DNA of 64,000 nucleotides, from NCBI RefSeq assembly GCF_000230555.1, contig NC_016078.1, positions 2,418,001 to 2,482,000 of the forward strand, given 5' to 3'. Shown piece by piece: positions 46,040-54,499 of this stretch. The DNA is from Pelagibacterium halotolerans B2 (GTDB taxonomy: Bacteria > Pseudomonadota > Alphaproteobacteria > Rhizobiales > Devosiaceae). The notes below the pieces were generated by a model. That model was not told where the DNA came from and did no database searches. It saw only the letters and a program-made list of their open reading frames with translations. The position numbers were made by a program, and so were the translations under genes. Numbering within the stretch: the first letter of the stretch is position 1; every line of letters begins with the position of its first letter.

Positions 46040-47377
46040 ATGAATTTCGAAAAGCCGGCAGTAATCAAACTGCCGATCGTTCTGCGTGAAATCGAAGTCG
46101 CGCGCACCCAAATGGTGAGCGCGACGCTGCGCCGCATCTGGTTCAAGGGTGAACAACTCCAGGGCTTCTCCAAGGATGGGCGCGACCTGCCGCCCTTCCG
46201 TTCCGAAGGGCCTGACGACCACGTGAAGTTCTTCTTTTCATCCCCTGTTGACGGCACGCTGTCCCTGCCCGTGCAAGCCGACGGCACAATCGATTGGCCC
46301 AAGAACCCTCGTCCCGTAGCGCGCGACTATACCCCACGCGGCTATTGCCAGGGTGATGGGGAAGTTGCGTTCGACTTCGTTCTCCACGGACACGGCATCG
46401 CCAGCACATGGGCAGCGACGGCAGAACAGGGCGACAAGCTGCACATGGCCGGTCCCAAAGCCTCGCTCATCATCCCCCAGGCCCGCCATTTCGTGCTGGT
46501 CGCCGACCAGACCGCTCTGCCCGCCCTCGCCAACTGGCTCGAGCGCCTGCCCGGAACAGCGCGCGTCGATGCCGTTATCTGGATCGACGACGAAGCCTCG
46601 CGCATTGCGTTGGAAACCCGCGCCAGCGCCAATATCGCCTGGATCACCGATCCATCCGCCGACGGCGAAAAACTGCTCGAAGCACTCAAATCCTTGCCGG
46701 CGCCGGACGGTGACAGTTTCGTCTGGGGTGCGATGGAAGCGAGCGTTTTGCGCAAGGTGCGGGCCTATTATCTCGACACCTGCAAACTGGATCGTGGCCA
46801 GATCGACATGGCCGCCTATTGGCGCCGTGGCGTCGATGACGACGAGTTGCTGGCTCAGGCGTTCCGGCTTCGCGAACTGACCGACCTGCAAAAGCCCTAC
46901 GCCATCCGCGCCGCGGTCCAGTTCCGCCTGCCCGACCTTGTCGCCGAGGGCGTGGACGACATTTCGGTTCTGGCCCGCCGCGCCGGCGTCGATGCCGAAG
47001 CACTTTCGCGCCTGATGCCGGTGTATGTCGAGTGCGGCATGTTCAAGCTCAACGGCGACAAGATCACGCTCGGCCTGACGGGCGATCTTTTGACCTCCCC
47101 CTACCGGCGCAACATGCTCTCGAGCGACACGGCCCAGGGCCGGATGCATCTGTCGGCGCAGGGCATGGCCCATTTCTTGAAAACCGGACAAAGCGGTTAC
47201 CGCGCAACGTTCGGAACCGCACTCGAAGACGACGCCGCATCGGATGCCAGGATCGGTGAAGGTCTGGGACATGATCTCGGTCACATCATTGAGGCGCTCA
47301 CCGCCCAGACGCTCGGCCCGCTGGCCAGCGCGTGCGGATCTACCGTCACGACGCCCGGTGCTCAAGCAGCGCAATGA
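46040..47377 (+). CDS. Siderophore-interacting protein fused to an O-methyltransferase-like N-terminal domain (frame ends early)
   Basis: A 445-residue protein. Residues 1 to about 255 form a ViuB/SIP ferric-siderophore reductase: RDYTPRGY binds FAD, and HGHGIASTWA, ADQTALPALA and FVWGAMEASVLRKVR are family motifs. Residues from about 270 form a winged-helix dimerisation domain like those of O-methyltransferases (AIRAAVQFRLPDLVAEGVDDISVLARRAG). The frame then ends with unrelated-looking residues at 47377, while similarity to the methyltransferase C-terminus continues in the next frame. The ATG at 46040 was chosen; a GTG sits one codon before it. SIP proteins release iron from siderophores in the cytoplasm. 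Confidence 0.85.
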   Translation: MNFEKPAVIKLPIVLREIEVARTQMVSATLRRIWFKGEQLQGFSKDGRDLPPFRSEGPDDHVKFFFSSPVDGTLSLPVQADGTIDWPKNPRPVARDYTPRGYCQGDGEVAFDFVLHGHGIASTWAATAEQGDKLHMAGPKASLIIPQARHFVLVADQTALPALANWLERLPGTARVDAVIWIDDEASRIALETRASANIAWITDPSADGEKLLEALKSLPAPDGDSFVWGAMEASVLRKVRAYYLDTCKLDRGQIDMAAYWRRGVDDDELLAQAFRLRELTDLQKPYAIRAAVQFRLPDLVAEGVDDISVLARRAGVDAEALSRLMPVYVECGMFKLNGDKITLGLTGDLLTSPYRRNMLSSDTAQGRMHLSAQGMAHFLKTGQSGYRATFGTALEDDAASDARIGEGLGHDLGHIIEALTAQTLGPLASACGSTVTTPGAQAAQ

Positions 47378-47786
47378 TCTTTCCGGCACGGCGATCGTGG
47401 CGGACTGGGCACTCCAAGAAGCGCGCGAACATCTCGACGAGACCGGACTCGGTGAGCGGGCTGCCGTCCAGCAGTTGGGCGCGCAAATGCCCGAAGTGGA
47501 GACGCTGATTATCTGCGCCATCGGTGAGCACTGGACGGATGCGGTCGTCGAAAGCGTCGTTGCAGCGCAACAGGCCGATGACATATGGCTGATCGAACTC
47601 GTGGCGCGGCCGGAAAGCCCCGAAATCGCGGAGGATGCCATGCTGCTCGATATCGGCTTCGGCATGCGCGGAGGCCAGGCTGCCGACCTTGCGGAAAATC
47701 TTGCCGAATACGGGTTGAGAGCGCTTCAAACCCTCACGACGCGCACCGGTCTGAGGCTGACCCGTTTCGGGGCCGGCCCGGCCTGA
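47354..47786 (+). pseudogene. C-terminal O-methyltransferase-like part in a shifted frame
   Basis: From about 47354 the +1 frame reads on as PVLKQRNDLSGTAIVAD, then helices and finally AMLLDIGFGMRGGQ and LTTRTGLRLTRF, the pattern of the last strands of O-methyltransferases. It has no start codon of its own in a sensible place. Removing one C from the CCC at 47354-47356 would fuse it to the upstream frame, giving about 582 residues. The catalytic glycine motif is not clear, so the domain may no longer bind SAM. Confidence 0.6.
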
Positions 47787-47821
47787 AACCGGTTCCTTCC
47801 ACCCGCCTAATCCATTCGTTC

Positions 47822-47866
47822 AATACCCGAACGTCTAATCGATTGTGACCCTGACGTTCGGGTATT
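47822..47866. promoter_or_regulatory. Perfect 13 bp inverted repeat upstream of the aldolase gene
   Basis: AATACCCGAACGT (47822-47834) and ACGTTCGGGTATT (47854-47866) are exact reverse complements, with centres 32 bp apart, about three helical turns. TTT follows the right arm. It may be a two-site operator for the aldolase gene or a terminator for the preceding gene. Confidence 0.5.
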
Positions 47867-47903
47867 TTAGCCCCATATTCATATCCATGGGGTTTAGCGT
47901 CCG

Positions 47904-48926
47904 ATGTCTCGACTGAGCGAGATTGCCAACCAGCTCGTTGCGCCCGGCAAGGGCATTCTGGCCGCCGACGAATCCACCGGCACCATCAAGAAGCGCTTCG
48001 ATTCCATTTCCCTGGAATCGACCGAAACCAACCGCCGCGACTATCGCGAAATGCTGTTCGGCGCCACTGAAGCGATGACCGGTTATATTTCCGGCGTCAT
48101 CCTGTTCGACGAAACCATCCGCCAATCGGCTGCCGACGGCACCCCTTTCGTCGAGATGCTCGCCGCCACCAACTGCCTGCCCGGCATCAAGGTCGATACC
48201 GGCGCCAAGCCCATGCCGGGCTATATCGATGAGACGGTGACAGAAGGCCTCGACGGCTTGCGCGACCGCCTTGCCGAATACGCAAGGATCGGCGCCGCCT
48301 TCGCAAAATGGCGCGGCGTCATCGGCATCGGCGAAAACAAGCCCACCCGCGCTTCGGTCCACGCCAACGCCCACGCCCTGGCGCGCTATGCGGCGCTGTG
48401 CCAGGAAGCCGGCATCGTGCCGATCGTCGAGCCCGAAGTGTTGGCCGACGGCAAGCCCGGAAATCACACGATTGAAACCTGCGAAAAGGTGACAACCGAC
48501 ACGCTGGGCGAAGTGTTCGAACAGTTGCGCATGGCCGGCGTCGCACTCGATGGCATGATTTTGAAACCCAACATGGTGATCCCCGGCGTCAACGGCCCCA
48601 AGGTCTCAATCCAGGAGGTCGCCGAGCGCACGGTGCGTACGCTCAAGGCCACCGTGCCCTCCATCGTTCCCGGCATCGCCTTCCTTTCGGGCGGGCAGAC
48701 CTCCGAACAGGCCAGCGCCAATCTCTCGGCCATGCACAATATCGGCAAGCTGCCCTGGGCGCTCACCTTTTCCTATGGCCGCGCTTTGCAGGCCGAAGCG
48801 CTCCAGGCCTGGGGCGGTAAGGCGGAAAATGTCGAAGCTGGACGCCGCGCGTTCATCCACCGCGCCAGGATGAACTCCCTGGCCTCGCTGGGCCAGTGGG
48901 CACCCGAACTCGACAGGGCTGCCTGA
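47904..48926 (+). CDS. fda: Class I fructose-bisphosphate aldolase
   Basis: The enzyme cleaves fructose-1,6-bisphosphate through a lysine Schiff base, without a metal. The 340-residue protein resembles the eukaryote-like class I aldolases: LVAPGKGILAADESTGTIKKRF at the N-terminus, IVPIVEPEVL near residue 173, the Schiff-base lysine in GMILKPNMV near residue 222 and FLSGGQTSEQA near residue 262. A strong terminator follows the gene. A large inverted repeat lies 38 bp before the start and may control it. Confidence 0.96.
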   Translation: MSRLSEIANQLVAPGKGILAADESTGTIKKRFDSISLESTETNRRDYREMLFGATEAMTGYISGVILFDETIRQSAADGTPFVEMLAATNCLPGIKVDTGAKPMPGYIDETVTEGLDGLRDRLAEYARIGAAFAKWRGVIGIGENKPTRASVHANAHALARYAALCQEAGIVPIVEPEVLADGKPGNHTIETCEKVTTDTLGEVFEQLRMAGVALDGMILKPNMVIPGVNGPKVSIQEVAERTVRTLKATVPSIVPGIAFLSGGQTSEQASANLSAMHNIGKLPWALTFSYGRALQAEALQAWGGKAENVEAGRRAFIHRARMNSLASLGQWAPELDRAA

Positions 48927-48995
48927 TCGGTTTTCCGGCGGCAAGCCCGGAAAAGCGCTGGCAACGTACTGCCGAATAGTCTTCCCATACGCAAA

Positions 48996-49028
48996 GGGAC
49001 GCTGTATCGACGCAGCGTCCCTTTTTTT
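48996..49028 (+). terminator. Terminator after the aldolase gene
   Basis: GGGACGCTG and CAGCGTCCC form a perfect 9 bp stem followed by TTTTTTT. Confidence 0.92.
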
Positions 49029-49072
49029 GTCATTGTTTGGCGGCAAAGGGGAGCGAAACCGACTGGGGCACC

Positions 49073-49612
49073 ATGGCAGAAATATTCCTGATTGCAGAGC
49101 CGGAGCTGAGTGTTGGACGGCTCGAAGCCACCTTGGCACGCCTGCCGGCTGCCGCGCTTCTGCTCAAGGCTGGTGAAGAGGATGATTTCGCCTATACCGA
49201 TCGCGCCAAGACGCTGGCCAAAATCGCCCAGAAAACCAATTGCGCCGTGCTGCTCGACAACCGCCCCCATCTCGTCAGGAAAGCCTATGTGGACGGCGTG
49301 CACATGTCGGGCGGCATCAAGGCGCTGCGCGAAGCCATCGAGGAACTCAAGCCCGACTTCATCGTGGGCACCGGCGACATCGGCTCCCGGCACGAGGCTA
49401 TGACCCGTGGTGAACTCGAAATCGACTATCTGATGTTTGGCGACCGCGACGATATCGAGGGGCGCGAGATGGCCGACTGGTGGGCGGAGACCTTTGAAGT
49501 GCCCTCTGTCTATTGCGCCGACGGAACGCAGGACCTCTCCGGCCTCAAATGCGAATTTGTTGCCTTTACGCAGGCCAATTGGGACAATGCCGCCCCGGGA
49601 GACGCTTCATGA
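49073..49612 (+). CDS. Thiamine phosphate synthase/TenI-family protein
   Basis: A 179-residue TIM-barrel protein related to ThiE and TenI. VLLDNRPHLVRKAYVDGVHMSGG matches the phosphate-side region of the family, and GTGDIGSRHEAMTRGELEIDYLMFGD matches the C-terminal half, but it is shorter than typical ThiE, so true thiamine phosphate synthase activity is uncertain. The ATG at 49073 was chosen over a longer frame running back into the terminator. It overlaps the next gene in ATGA and follows the aldolase gene. Confidence 0.78.
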   Translation: MAEIFLIAEPELSVGRLEATLARLPAAALLLKAGEEDDFAYTDRAKTLAKIAQKTNCAVLLDNRPHLVRKAYVDGVHMSGGIKALREAIEELKPDFIVGTGDIGSRHEAMTRGELEIDYLMFGDRDDIEGREMADWWAETFEVPSVYCADGTQDLSGLKCEFVAFTQANWDNAAPGDAS

Positions 49613-50670
49613 GGCTGACAGCGGCATTCATGGCCGGACTTCTTGCGTTCTCACCCGTCGCAACACTCGCCCAATCCGAGCAGATGGATGAAGCGCTCGA
49701 TATCTCGCGCTTGCTGCTCAATCCGCCCGAAGGGGTCGATCTGGCCTATGGCGCCTTCCAGCGCGGCTATTATTTGACGGCGCTGCGGCTGGCCGAACGG
49801 CGTGCCGCCAATGGCGATGCCATCGCCCAGACCCTGATCGGGGAAATTCACGCCAATGGACTTGGCGTGCCCCAGGACATCCCGCGCGCCATCACCTGGT
49901 ATGCCCAGGCCGACCAGAACGGGGATATCCAGGCGACCTTCCAGCTCGCCATGATCTATCAGGCCGGAACGGGCGTTCCGCGCAATCGCGAGCGCGCTGC
50001 CGCCCTCTTCAAAAAAGCCGCCGATGGCGGACATATGGCCGCCAAATACAATCTGGGCCTGCTCCATGTGGAAGGCACCTATGCCGAGCCCAATCTTGTC
50101 CAAGCCGCCGAATTGATCGGCGAGGCCGCCGAAGCGGGACTTCCCGAAGCGCAATATGACTATGCCATCATGCTGCTTGAAGGCGCCGGTGTCGCGCCCA
50201 ATACGTCCGAGGCGCTGAACCTTCTGGAAATGGCCGCCGAACAGGGGCTGCCCGAGGCGCAGGTCGAATATGCGACCCTGCTCTATATGGGCGCGCGTGA
50301 CGGCGCCCGCGACGCCGAGGGCGCGGCGCGCTGGTATGGCCGGGCCGCCGAGGCGGGCAATGCCGTGGGTCAGGTGCGCTACGCGATGATGCTGGCCGCC
50401 GCCGAAGGTGTCGGGGAAGATTTCGAGACCGCCGCCATGTACCGTGCGCTGGCCCGCCGCCAGGGCCTGACCGAGGACGCGCTCGACCAGATGCTGCGCG
50501 GGGCCGATCCGGCAACCCTGGCGCGCGCCGAGGAACGGGCCCGATATTGGCCCGCCGTGCCCCCGGCCGATCCCGCCGCTGAGACCGAAGCGCCGCCAAC
50601 CGATGAACCGCTGCCCGAAACCCTGAACTCACTTCCTGTCCCCCTGGACGATCTGACCACGCCGGGGTAA
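49609..50670 (+). CDS. Exported Sel1-repeat protein
   Basis: A 353-residue periplasmic protein. A signal peptide ([22 protein letters not shown]) is followed by about six to seven Sel1-like repeats of roughly 36 residues (for example [26 protein letters not shown] and [23 protein letters not shown]), and a Pro/Glu-rich tail. Sel1 proteins act as scaffolds for protein contacts. The start overlaps the stop of the TenI-like gene in ATGA, so the two are translationally coupled. Confidence 0.88.
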   Translation: MRLTAAFMAGLLAFSPVATLAQSEQMDEALDISRLLLNPPEGVDLAYGAFQRGYYLTALRLAERRAANGDAIAQTLIGEIHANGLGVPQDIPRAITWYAQADQNGDIQATFQLAMIYQAGTGVPRNRERAAALFKKAADGGHMAAKYNLGLLHVEGTYAEPNLVQAAELIGEAAEAGLPEAQYDYAIMLLEGAGVAPNTSEALNLLEMAAEQGLPEAQVEYATLLYMGARDGARDAEGAARWYGRAAEAGNAVGQVRYAMMLAAAEGVGEDFETAAMYRALARRQGLTEDALDQMLRGADPATLARAEERARYWPAVPPADPAAETEAPPTDEPLPETLNSLPVPLDDLTTPG

Positions 50671-50789
50671 CCACTCGAGCAGTTCTAAGGCTTGAAAACC
50701 CGCCCGTTCTGGGGCAAAAGCCAGCCCACCACTTCTTTTGGCCTTGCGCGCCCCTCCGCGCGGGCGCAGCAACGAAAAGTTTTTTGAGA

Positions 50790-51353
50790 ATGAAGATCAA
50801 CGGTAACGAAATCCGTCCCGGCAACGTGATCATGCATCAGGATCGCCTCTGGGTCGCGGTCAAGGTCGATCACGTCAAGCCCGGCAAGGGCGGCGCTTAC
50901 GCCCAGGTTGAACTCAAGGCCATTCAGGGCACCACAAAGCTCAACGAACGCTTCCGTTCGGCCGAGACCGTCGAGCGCGTGACGCTCGAACAGCGCGACT
51001 TCCAGTATCTCTATGCCCAAGGCGATGCGTTGGTGTTCATGAACACCGAAACCTACGAACAGATCGAACTGGAAACCGATTTCGTCGGCGAGCGCGCCGC
51101 CTTCCTCCAGGACGGCATGATGGTGACTGTCGAAATGTACGAGGAAACCCCGCTCGGCATCCAGCTTCCCGCCCAGGTGACCCTAGAGGTCGCCGACACC
51201 GAGCCGGTGGTCAAGGGCCAGACGGCGGCCAATTCCTTCAAGCCCGCAACGCTTGAAAATGGCGTCAAGACGATGGTCCCGCCCTTTGTCGGTATCGGTC
51301 AGAAGATCATCGTCGACACCACCGAAGTGACCTATATCCGCCGCGCGGACTGA
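50790..51353 (+). CDS. efp: Elongation factor P
   Basis: EF-P rescues ribosomes stalled at polyproline stretches. The 187-residue protein has the KOW-like N-terminal domain with the modified lysine in [10 protein letters not shown] (Lys33), then two OB domains. Polyproline-rich proteins encoded here, such as TolA and the acidic membrane protein, are plausible clients. The ATG at 50790 is the start that gives the family N-terminus [11 protein letters not shown]; a TTG two codons earlier is open. A terminator follows. Confidence 0.96.
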   Translation: MKINGNEIRPGNVIMHQDRLWVAVKVDHVKPGKGGAYAQVELKAIQGTTKLNERFRSAETVERVTLEQRDFQYLYAQGDALVFMNTETYEQIELETDFVGERAAFLQDGMMVTVEMYEETPLGIQLPAQVTLEVADTEPVVKGQTAANSFKPATLENGVKTMVPPFVGIGQKIIVDTTEVTYIRRAD

Positions 51354-51381
51354 TCTTTCATCACTCCCGCGTTTTTACCAG

Positions 51382-51410
51382 CCCTCCCCCATGGGGAGGG
51401 TGTTTTCTTT
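51382..51410 (+). terminator. Terminator after efp
   Basis: CCCTCCCC and GGGGAGGG form an 8 bp stem with a three-base loop, then TGTTTTCTTT. Confidence 0.88.
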
Positions 51411-51490
51411 GACCGCAAGGCGGCGCGTGCTAGAGAGCACCGCATGATCGCCTCCCGGCCGGAACAAAAAACAAGCACAAGGATGCCACC

Positions 51491-52282
51491 ATGGCCCGCT
51501 CAGCGCTGATGAACATCATGGTCAATGCCGCCATGAAGGCCGGCAAGGGCCTGATCCGCGATTTCGGCGAAGTGGAAAACCTGCAGGTCTCGCGCAAGGG
51601 ACCCGCCGATTTCGTTTCCGTTGCCGACAAGCGCGCCGAAAAGATCGTCATGGACGAGTTGATGAAGGCTCGACCCACCTATTCCTTCCTCATGGAAGAA
51701 GGCGGAGCAATCAAGGGCACGGACGGCATGCACCGCTGGATCATCGATCCCATCGACGGGACGACCAATTTCCTGCACGGCATTCCAATATTTGCCGTTG
51801 CCATTGCGCTCGAACGCAATGACGAGATTGTTTCCTCGGTCATCTACAACCCGGTGATGGATGAATTGTTCACCGCCGAAAAGGGCAATGGCGCCTGGCT
51901 CAACAACCGCCGCCTGCGCGTTGCCGGCCGTAAGCATATGTCGGAAGCCCTGATGTGCACCGGCATCAATTCGCAAGGTCGCGCCCTCGATGCCCTGCAA
52001 CTGCGCCAATTGGCCCATATCACGCCTGCCGTTTCCGGCATCAGGCGGTCGGGCTCGATCTCGATGGATCTCGCCTGGCTGGCTGCCGGTCGGTTCGATG
52101 GGGTCTGGGAAGCCGGCCTGAAACCCTGGGACGTCGCGCCCGGTCTGCTGCTGGTCAAGGAGGCCGGCGGCTTTCTTACCGATTTTGCCGGCGGCAATGA
52201 TGCGGTTGCAAAGGGCGAGGTGGTCGCCGGCAACGAGATCATCCAGCGCGAGCTGCTCAAGGCCATCCAGGCGGTAAAATAG
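51491..52282 (+). CDS. suhB: Inositol monophosphatase family protein SuhB
   Basis: SuhB-family enzymes dephosphorylate inositol phosphates with magnesium; in E. coli the protein also aids rRNA antitermination. The 263-residue length is normal. Metal ligands appear in FLMEEGG, in WIIDPIDGTTNFLHGIPIFAV near residue 82 and in the late GLKPWDVAPGLLLVKEAGG near residue 213. It is transcribed alone between efp and the motor-type pair. Confidence 0.95.
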   Translation: MARSALMNIMVNAAMKAGKGLIRDFGEVENLQVSRKGPADFVSVADKRAEKIVMDELMKARPTYSFLMEEGGAIKGTDGMHRWIIDPIDGTTNFLHGIPIFAVAIALERNDEIVSSVIYNPVMDELFTAEKGNGAWLNNRRLRVAGRKHMSEALMCTGINSQGRALDALQLRQLAHITPAVSGIRRSGSISMDLAWLAAGRFDGVWEAGLKPWDVAPGLLLVKEAGGFLTDFAGGNDAVAKGEVVAGNEIIQRELLKAIQAVK

Positions 52283-52428
52283 GACAATTTCACGCCGGTT
52301 GGCGTATGGTCACTTTTCCTTAACCACGTCTCAAGTCATTGTCAGGTCACTATGGTCTGACTAAGCTGGCGCAAATTTGACACGCGGCAGGTCGTTCGAC
52401 CTGCAGCGCTGCCAGGAGCCGGCCCTTT

Positions 52429-53433
52429 ATGACGCAATCATACGACCCGTATCGCCTCGCCAATCCGCTGGTCTATCTCATCAAGATGGTCATCTTCCTC
52501 GTCCTTGTGGCGATGGTGGCGATCATCCTCCTGCCGCAACTGCTCGATGCGTTCTGGTCCAACCCGTTCATCAACGGCATGATCCTGTTCGTCTTGCTGG
52601 TCGGGATAATCCTGTCCTTCCGGCAGGTGATCCGACTGTTCCCAGAGGTCAACTGGGTCAATTCCCTCCAGGAAGGCAATGCAGGCCAGCTCCGCCGCGC
52701 ACCCGTCCTGCTGGCGCCGGTTGCCGCGATCATGCGCGACCGGCTCGGGGAAACGGTGATCACGCCCGCCTCCATGCGCTCGATCCTCGATTCGGTCGGC
52801 ATCCGGCTCGATGAGGCCAAGGACACGGCGCGCTATCTCACCGGACTGCTCGTGTTCCTGGGCCTGCTCGGCACGTTTTATGGCCTGCTCCAGACTGTCG
52901 GTGCGGTATCGGGCGTCATCCAGAACCTCGATGTGACATCGGGCGATACCACCAACATTTTCGGCAATCTCAAGGATGGGCTGGAGGCCCCGCTGGGCGG
53001 CATGTCGATCGCCTTTGCGTCCTCGCTGTTCGGCCTTTCCGGATCGCTTGTGCTGGGCTTTCTCGACCTGCAGGCAGGTCAGGCCCAGAACGCGTTTTAC
53101 ACCGATCTGGAGGACTGGATGAGTTCGATGACCGAGCTCGACCACCCAATCGCCACGATGCAAGCCAACAATTTCGGCGTTTCCGGTCCCGAAATGCAGC
53201 AGATGTTCGAGCGGCTCGGCGCGACGATGCAGACCCAGAACTCTTCCCAGAACGCCATTCGCGCCATGGCGGAACTGGCCAAGGGGATCGACGGGCTGGT
53301 CAAGCACATAAGGGCAGAACAGGAAGACCTGCGTGCCCACATCGCCGAGCAGGCCGAGGTCAACAAACGCCTGACGACGCTCATCGACACCCTGCTGCAG
53401 GACAATGACCGTCCCCGCGACGGCCAGAACTAG
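52429..53433 (+). CDS. MotA/TolQ/ExbB-family proton channel protein
   Basis: A 334-residue inner-membrane protein with four helices: two near the N-terminus (about residues 18-65) and two in the central MotA/TolQ/ExbB domain (TGLLVFLGLLGTFYGLLQTV near residue 140 and APLGGMSIAFASSLFGLSGSLVLG near residue 188). A long helical cytoplasmic tail follows. It is paired with an OmpA-like partner 12 bp downstream, so the two probably form a proton-driven unit that acts on peptidoglycan. It differs from the flagellar MotA and from the tolQ in this window; the specific process is unknown. Confidence 0.85.
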   Translation: MTQSYDPYRLANPLVYLIKMVIFLVLVAMVAIILLPQLLDAFWSNPFINGMILFVLLVGIILSFRQVIRLFPEVNWVNSLQEGNAGQLRRAPVLLAPVAAIMRDRLGETVITPASMRSILDSVGIRLDEAKDTARYLTGLLVFLGLLGTFYGLLQTVGAVSGVIQNLDVTSGDTTNIFGNLKDGLEAPLGGMSIAFASSLFGLSGSLVLGFLDLQAGQAQNAFYTDLEDWMSSMTELDHPIATMQANNFGVSGPEMQQMFERLGATMQTQNSSQNAIRAMAELAKGIDGLVKHIRAEQEDLRAHIAEQAEVNKRLTTLIDTLLQDNDRPRDGQN

Positions 53434-53445
53434 GACATCTCGCCC

Positions 53446-54474
53446 ATGGCACTCGTCCGCGGACGCTCCTCTGCTGAACGCCCCAGCTACTGGCCCGGCT
53501 ATGTCGACGCCTTGTCGAGCCTGTTGCTGGTCATCATCTTTTTGCTCTCGTTGTTCATGATCGCCCAGTTTTTCCTCAATCAGGAAATTCTGGGCCGCGA
53601 CACGGCGCTGTCCCGGCTCAATGCCCAGATCGCCGAACTGACCGAATTGCTGCAACTCGAGCGCGCGAACTCCGAGGAACTTGAGCTTTCCATTTCCTCG
53701 CTCTCGGCGACGTTGTCCGGCGTCGAAGCCGAGCGCGACAGCCTGCAAAGCGAACTGGCCGGGCTCGGCGATGGTATCGCTGATTATGATTCGACAATCG
53801 CTGGCCTTGAATCCGCCCTTTCCGACGAACGTGAACTCTCGTCCGAAGCCCAGGCGCAGGTCGCCTTGCTCAACCAGCAACTGGCAGCACTGCGACAGCA
53901 GATTGGCGCGCTCGAAGCCGCACTGGAAGCCTCCGAATTGCGCGACACCGAAAGCCGCACCCAGATCGCCGATCTGGGCCGCCGTCTCAACCTTGCCCTC
54001 GCCCAGCGCGTGCAGGACCTCTCGCGCTACCGCTCGGACTTTTTCGGCCGGCTGCGCGAAATCCTCGAGGGCCGGTCGGACGTGCAGGTGGTCGGCGATC
54101 GGTTCGTCTTCCAGTCCGAAGTTCTCTTCGATGCCGGACAGGCGCAGATTTCCGCCGAAGGCCAATCCCAGATCACGGCGCTGGCCGAGGCAATTCTGGA
54201 ACTGGAGAACGAGATTCCGGCCGACATACCGTGGGTGCTGCGCATCGACGGGCACACCGACCGCCGCCCGATCTCGACACCGCAATTTCCCTCCAACTGG
54301 GAACTTTCAGCGGCGCGCGCCATCTCGGTTGCCAAGCTGCTCGTCGAGCAGGGCGTATCGCCCAACCGGCTGGTGGCTGCCGGGTTCGGCGAGTTCGCGC
54401 CCCTCGACCCCGCCGACAACGAAGAAGCCTATCGCCGCAACCGCAGGATCGAGTTCAAACTGACTGAGGCCTGA
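53446..54474 (+). CDS. OmpA-like peptidoglycan-binding protein with transmembrane anchor and coiled coil
   Basis: A 342-residue MotB-type partner of the preceding channel gene. A single N-terminal helix (ALSSLLLVIIFLLSLFMIAQFF) has an Asp just before it (YVDALSS), as in MotB/ExbD-like proton pathways. A long periplasmic coiled coil follows (about residues 55-190), then a C-terminal OmpA domain with LRIDGHTDRRP and NWELSAARAISVAKLL. The arrangement suggests that force from the channel is passed to the cell wall. No defence-type nuclease or helicase genes follow, so a Zorya system is not supported. Confidence 0.86.
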   Translation: MALVRGRSSAERPSYWPGYVDALSSLLLVIIFLLSLFMIAQFFLNQEILGRDTALSRLNAQIAELTELLQLERANSEELELSISSLSATLSGVEAERDSLQSELAGLGDGIADYDSTIAGLESALSDERELSSEAQAQVALLNQQLAALRQQIGALEAALEASELRDTESRTQIADLGRRLNLALAQRVQDLSRYRSDFFGRLREILEGRSDVQVVGDRFVFQSEVLFDAGQAQISAEGQSQITALAEAILELENEIPADIPWVLRIDGHTDRRPISTPQFPSNWELSAARAISVAKLLVEQGVSPNRLVAAGFGEFAPLDPADNEEAYRRNRRIEFKLTEA

Positions 54475-54499
54475 TCCGGACTCTCGGGCCGGAACCGCC

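Noticed and set aside
52429..54474. Zorya-type anti-phage system (ZorA/ZorB)
   Set aside because: Only the motor-like pair is present; no ZorC, ZorD or ZorE genes follow, and the neighbours are suhB and an ABC exporter.
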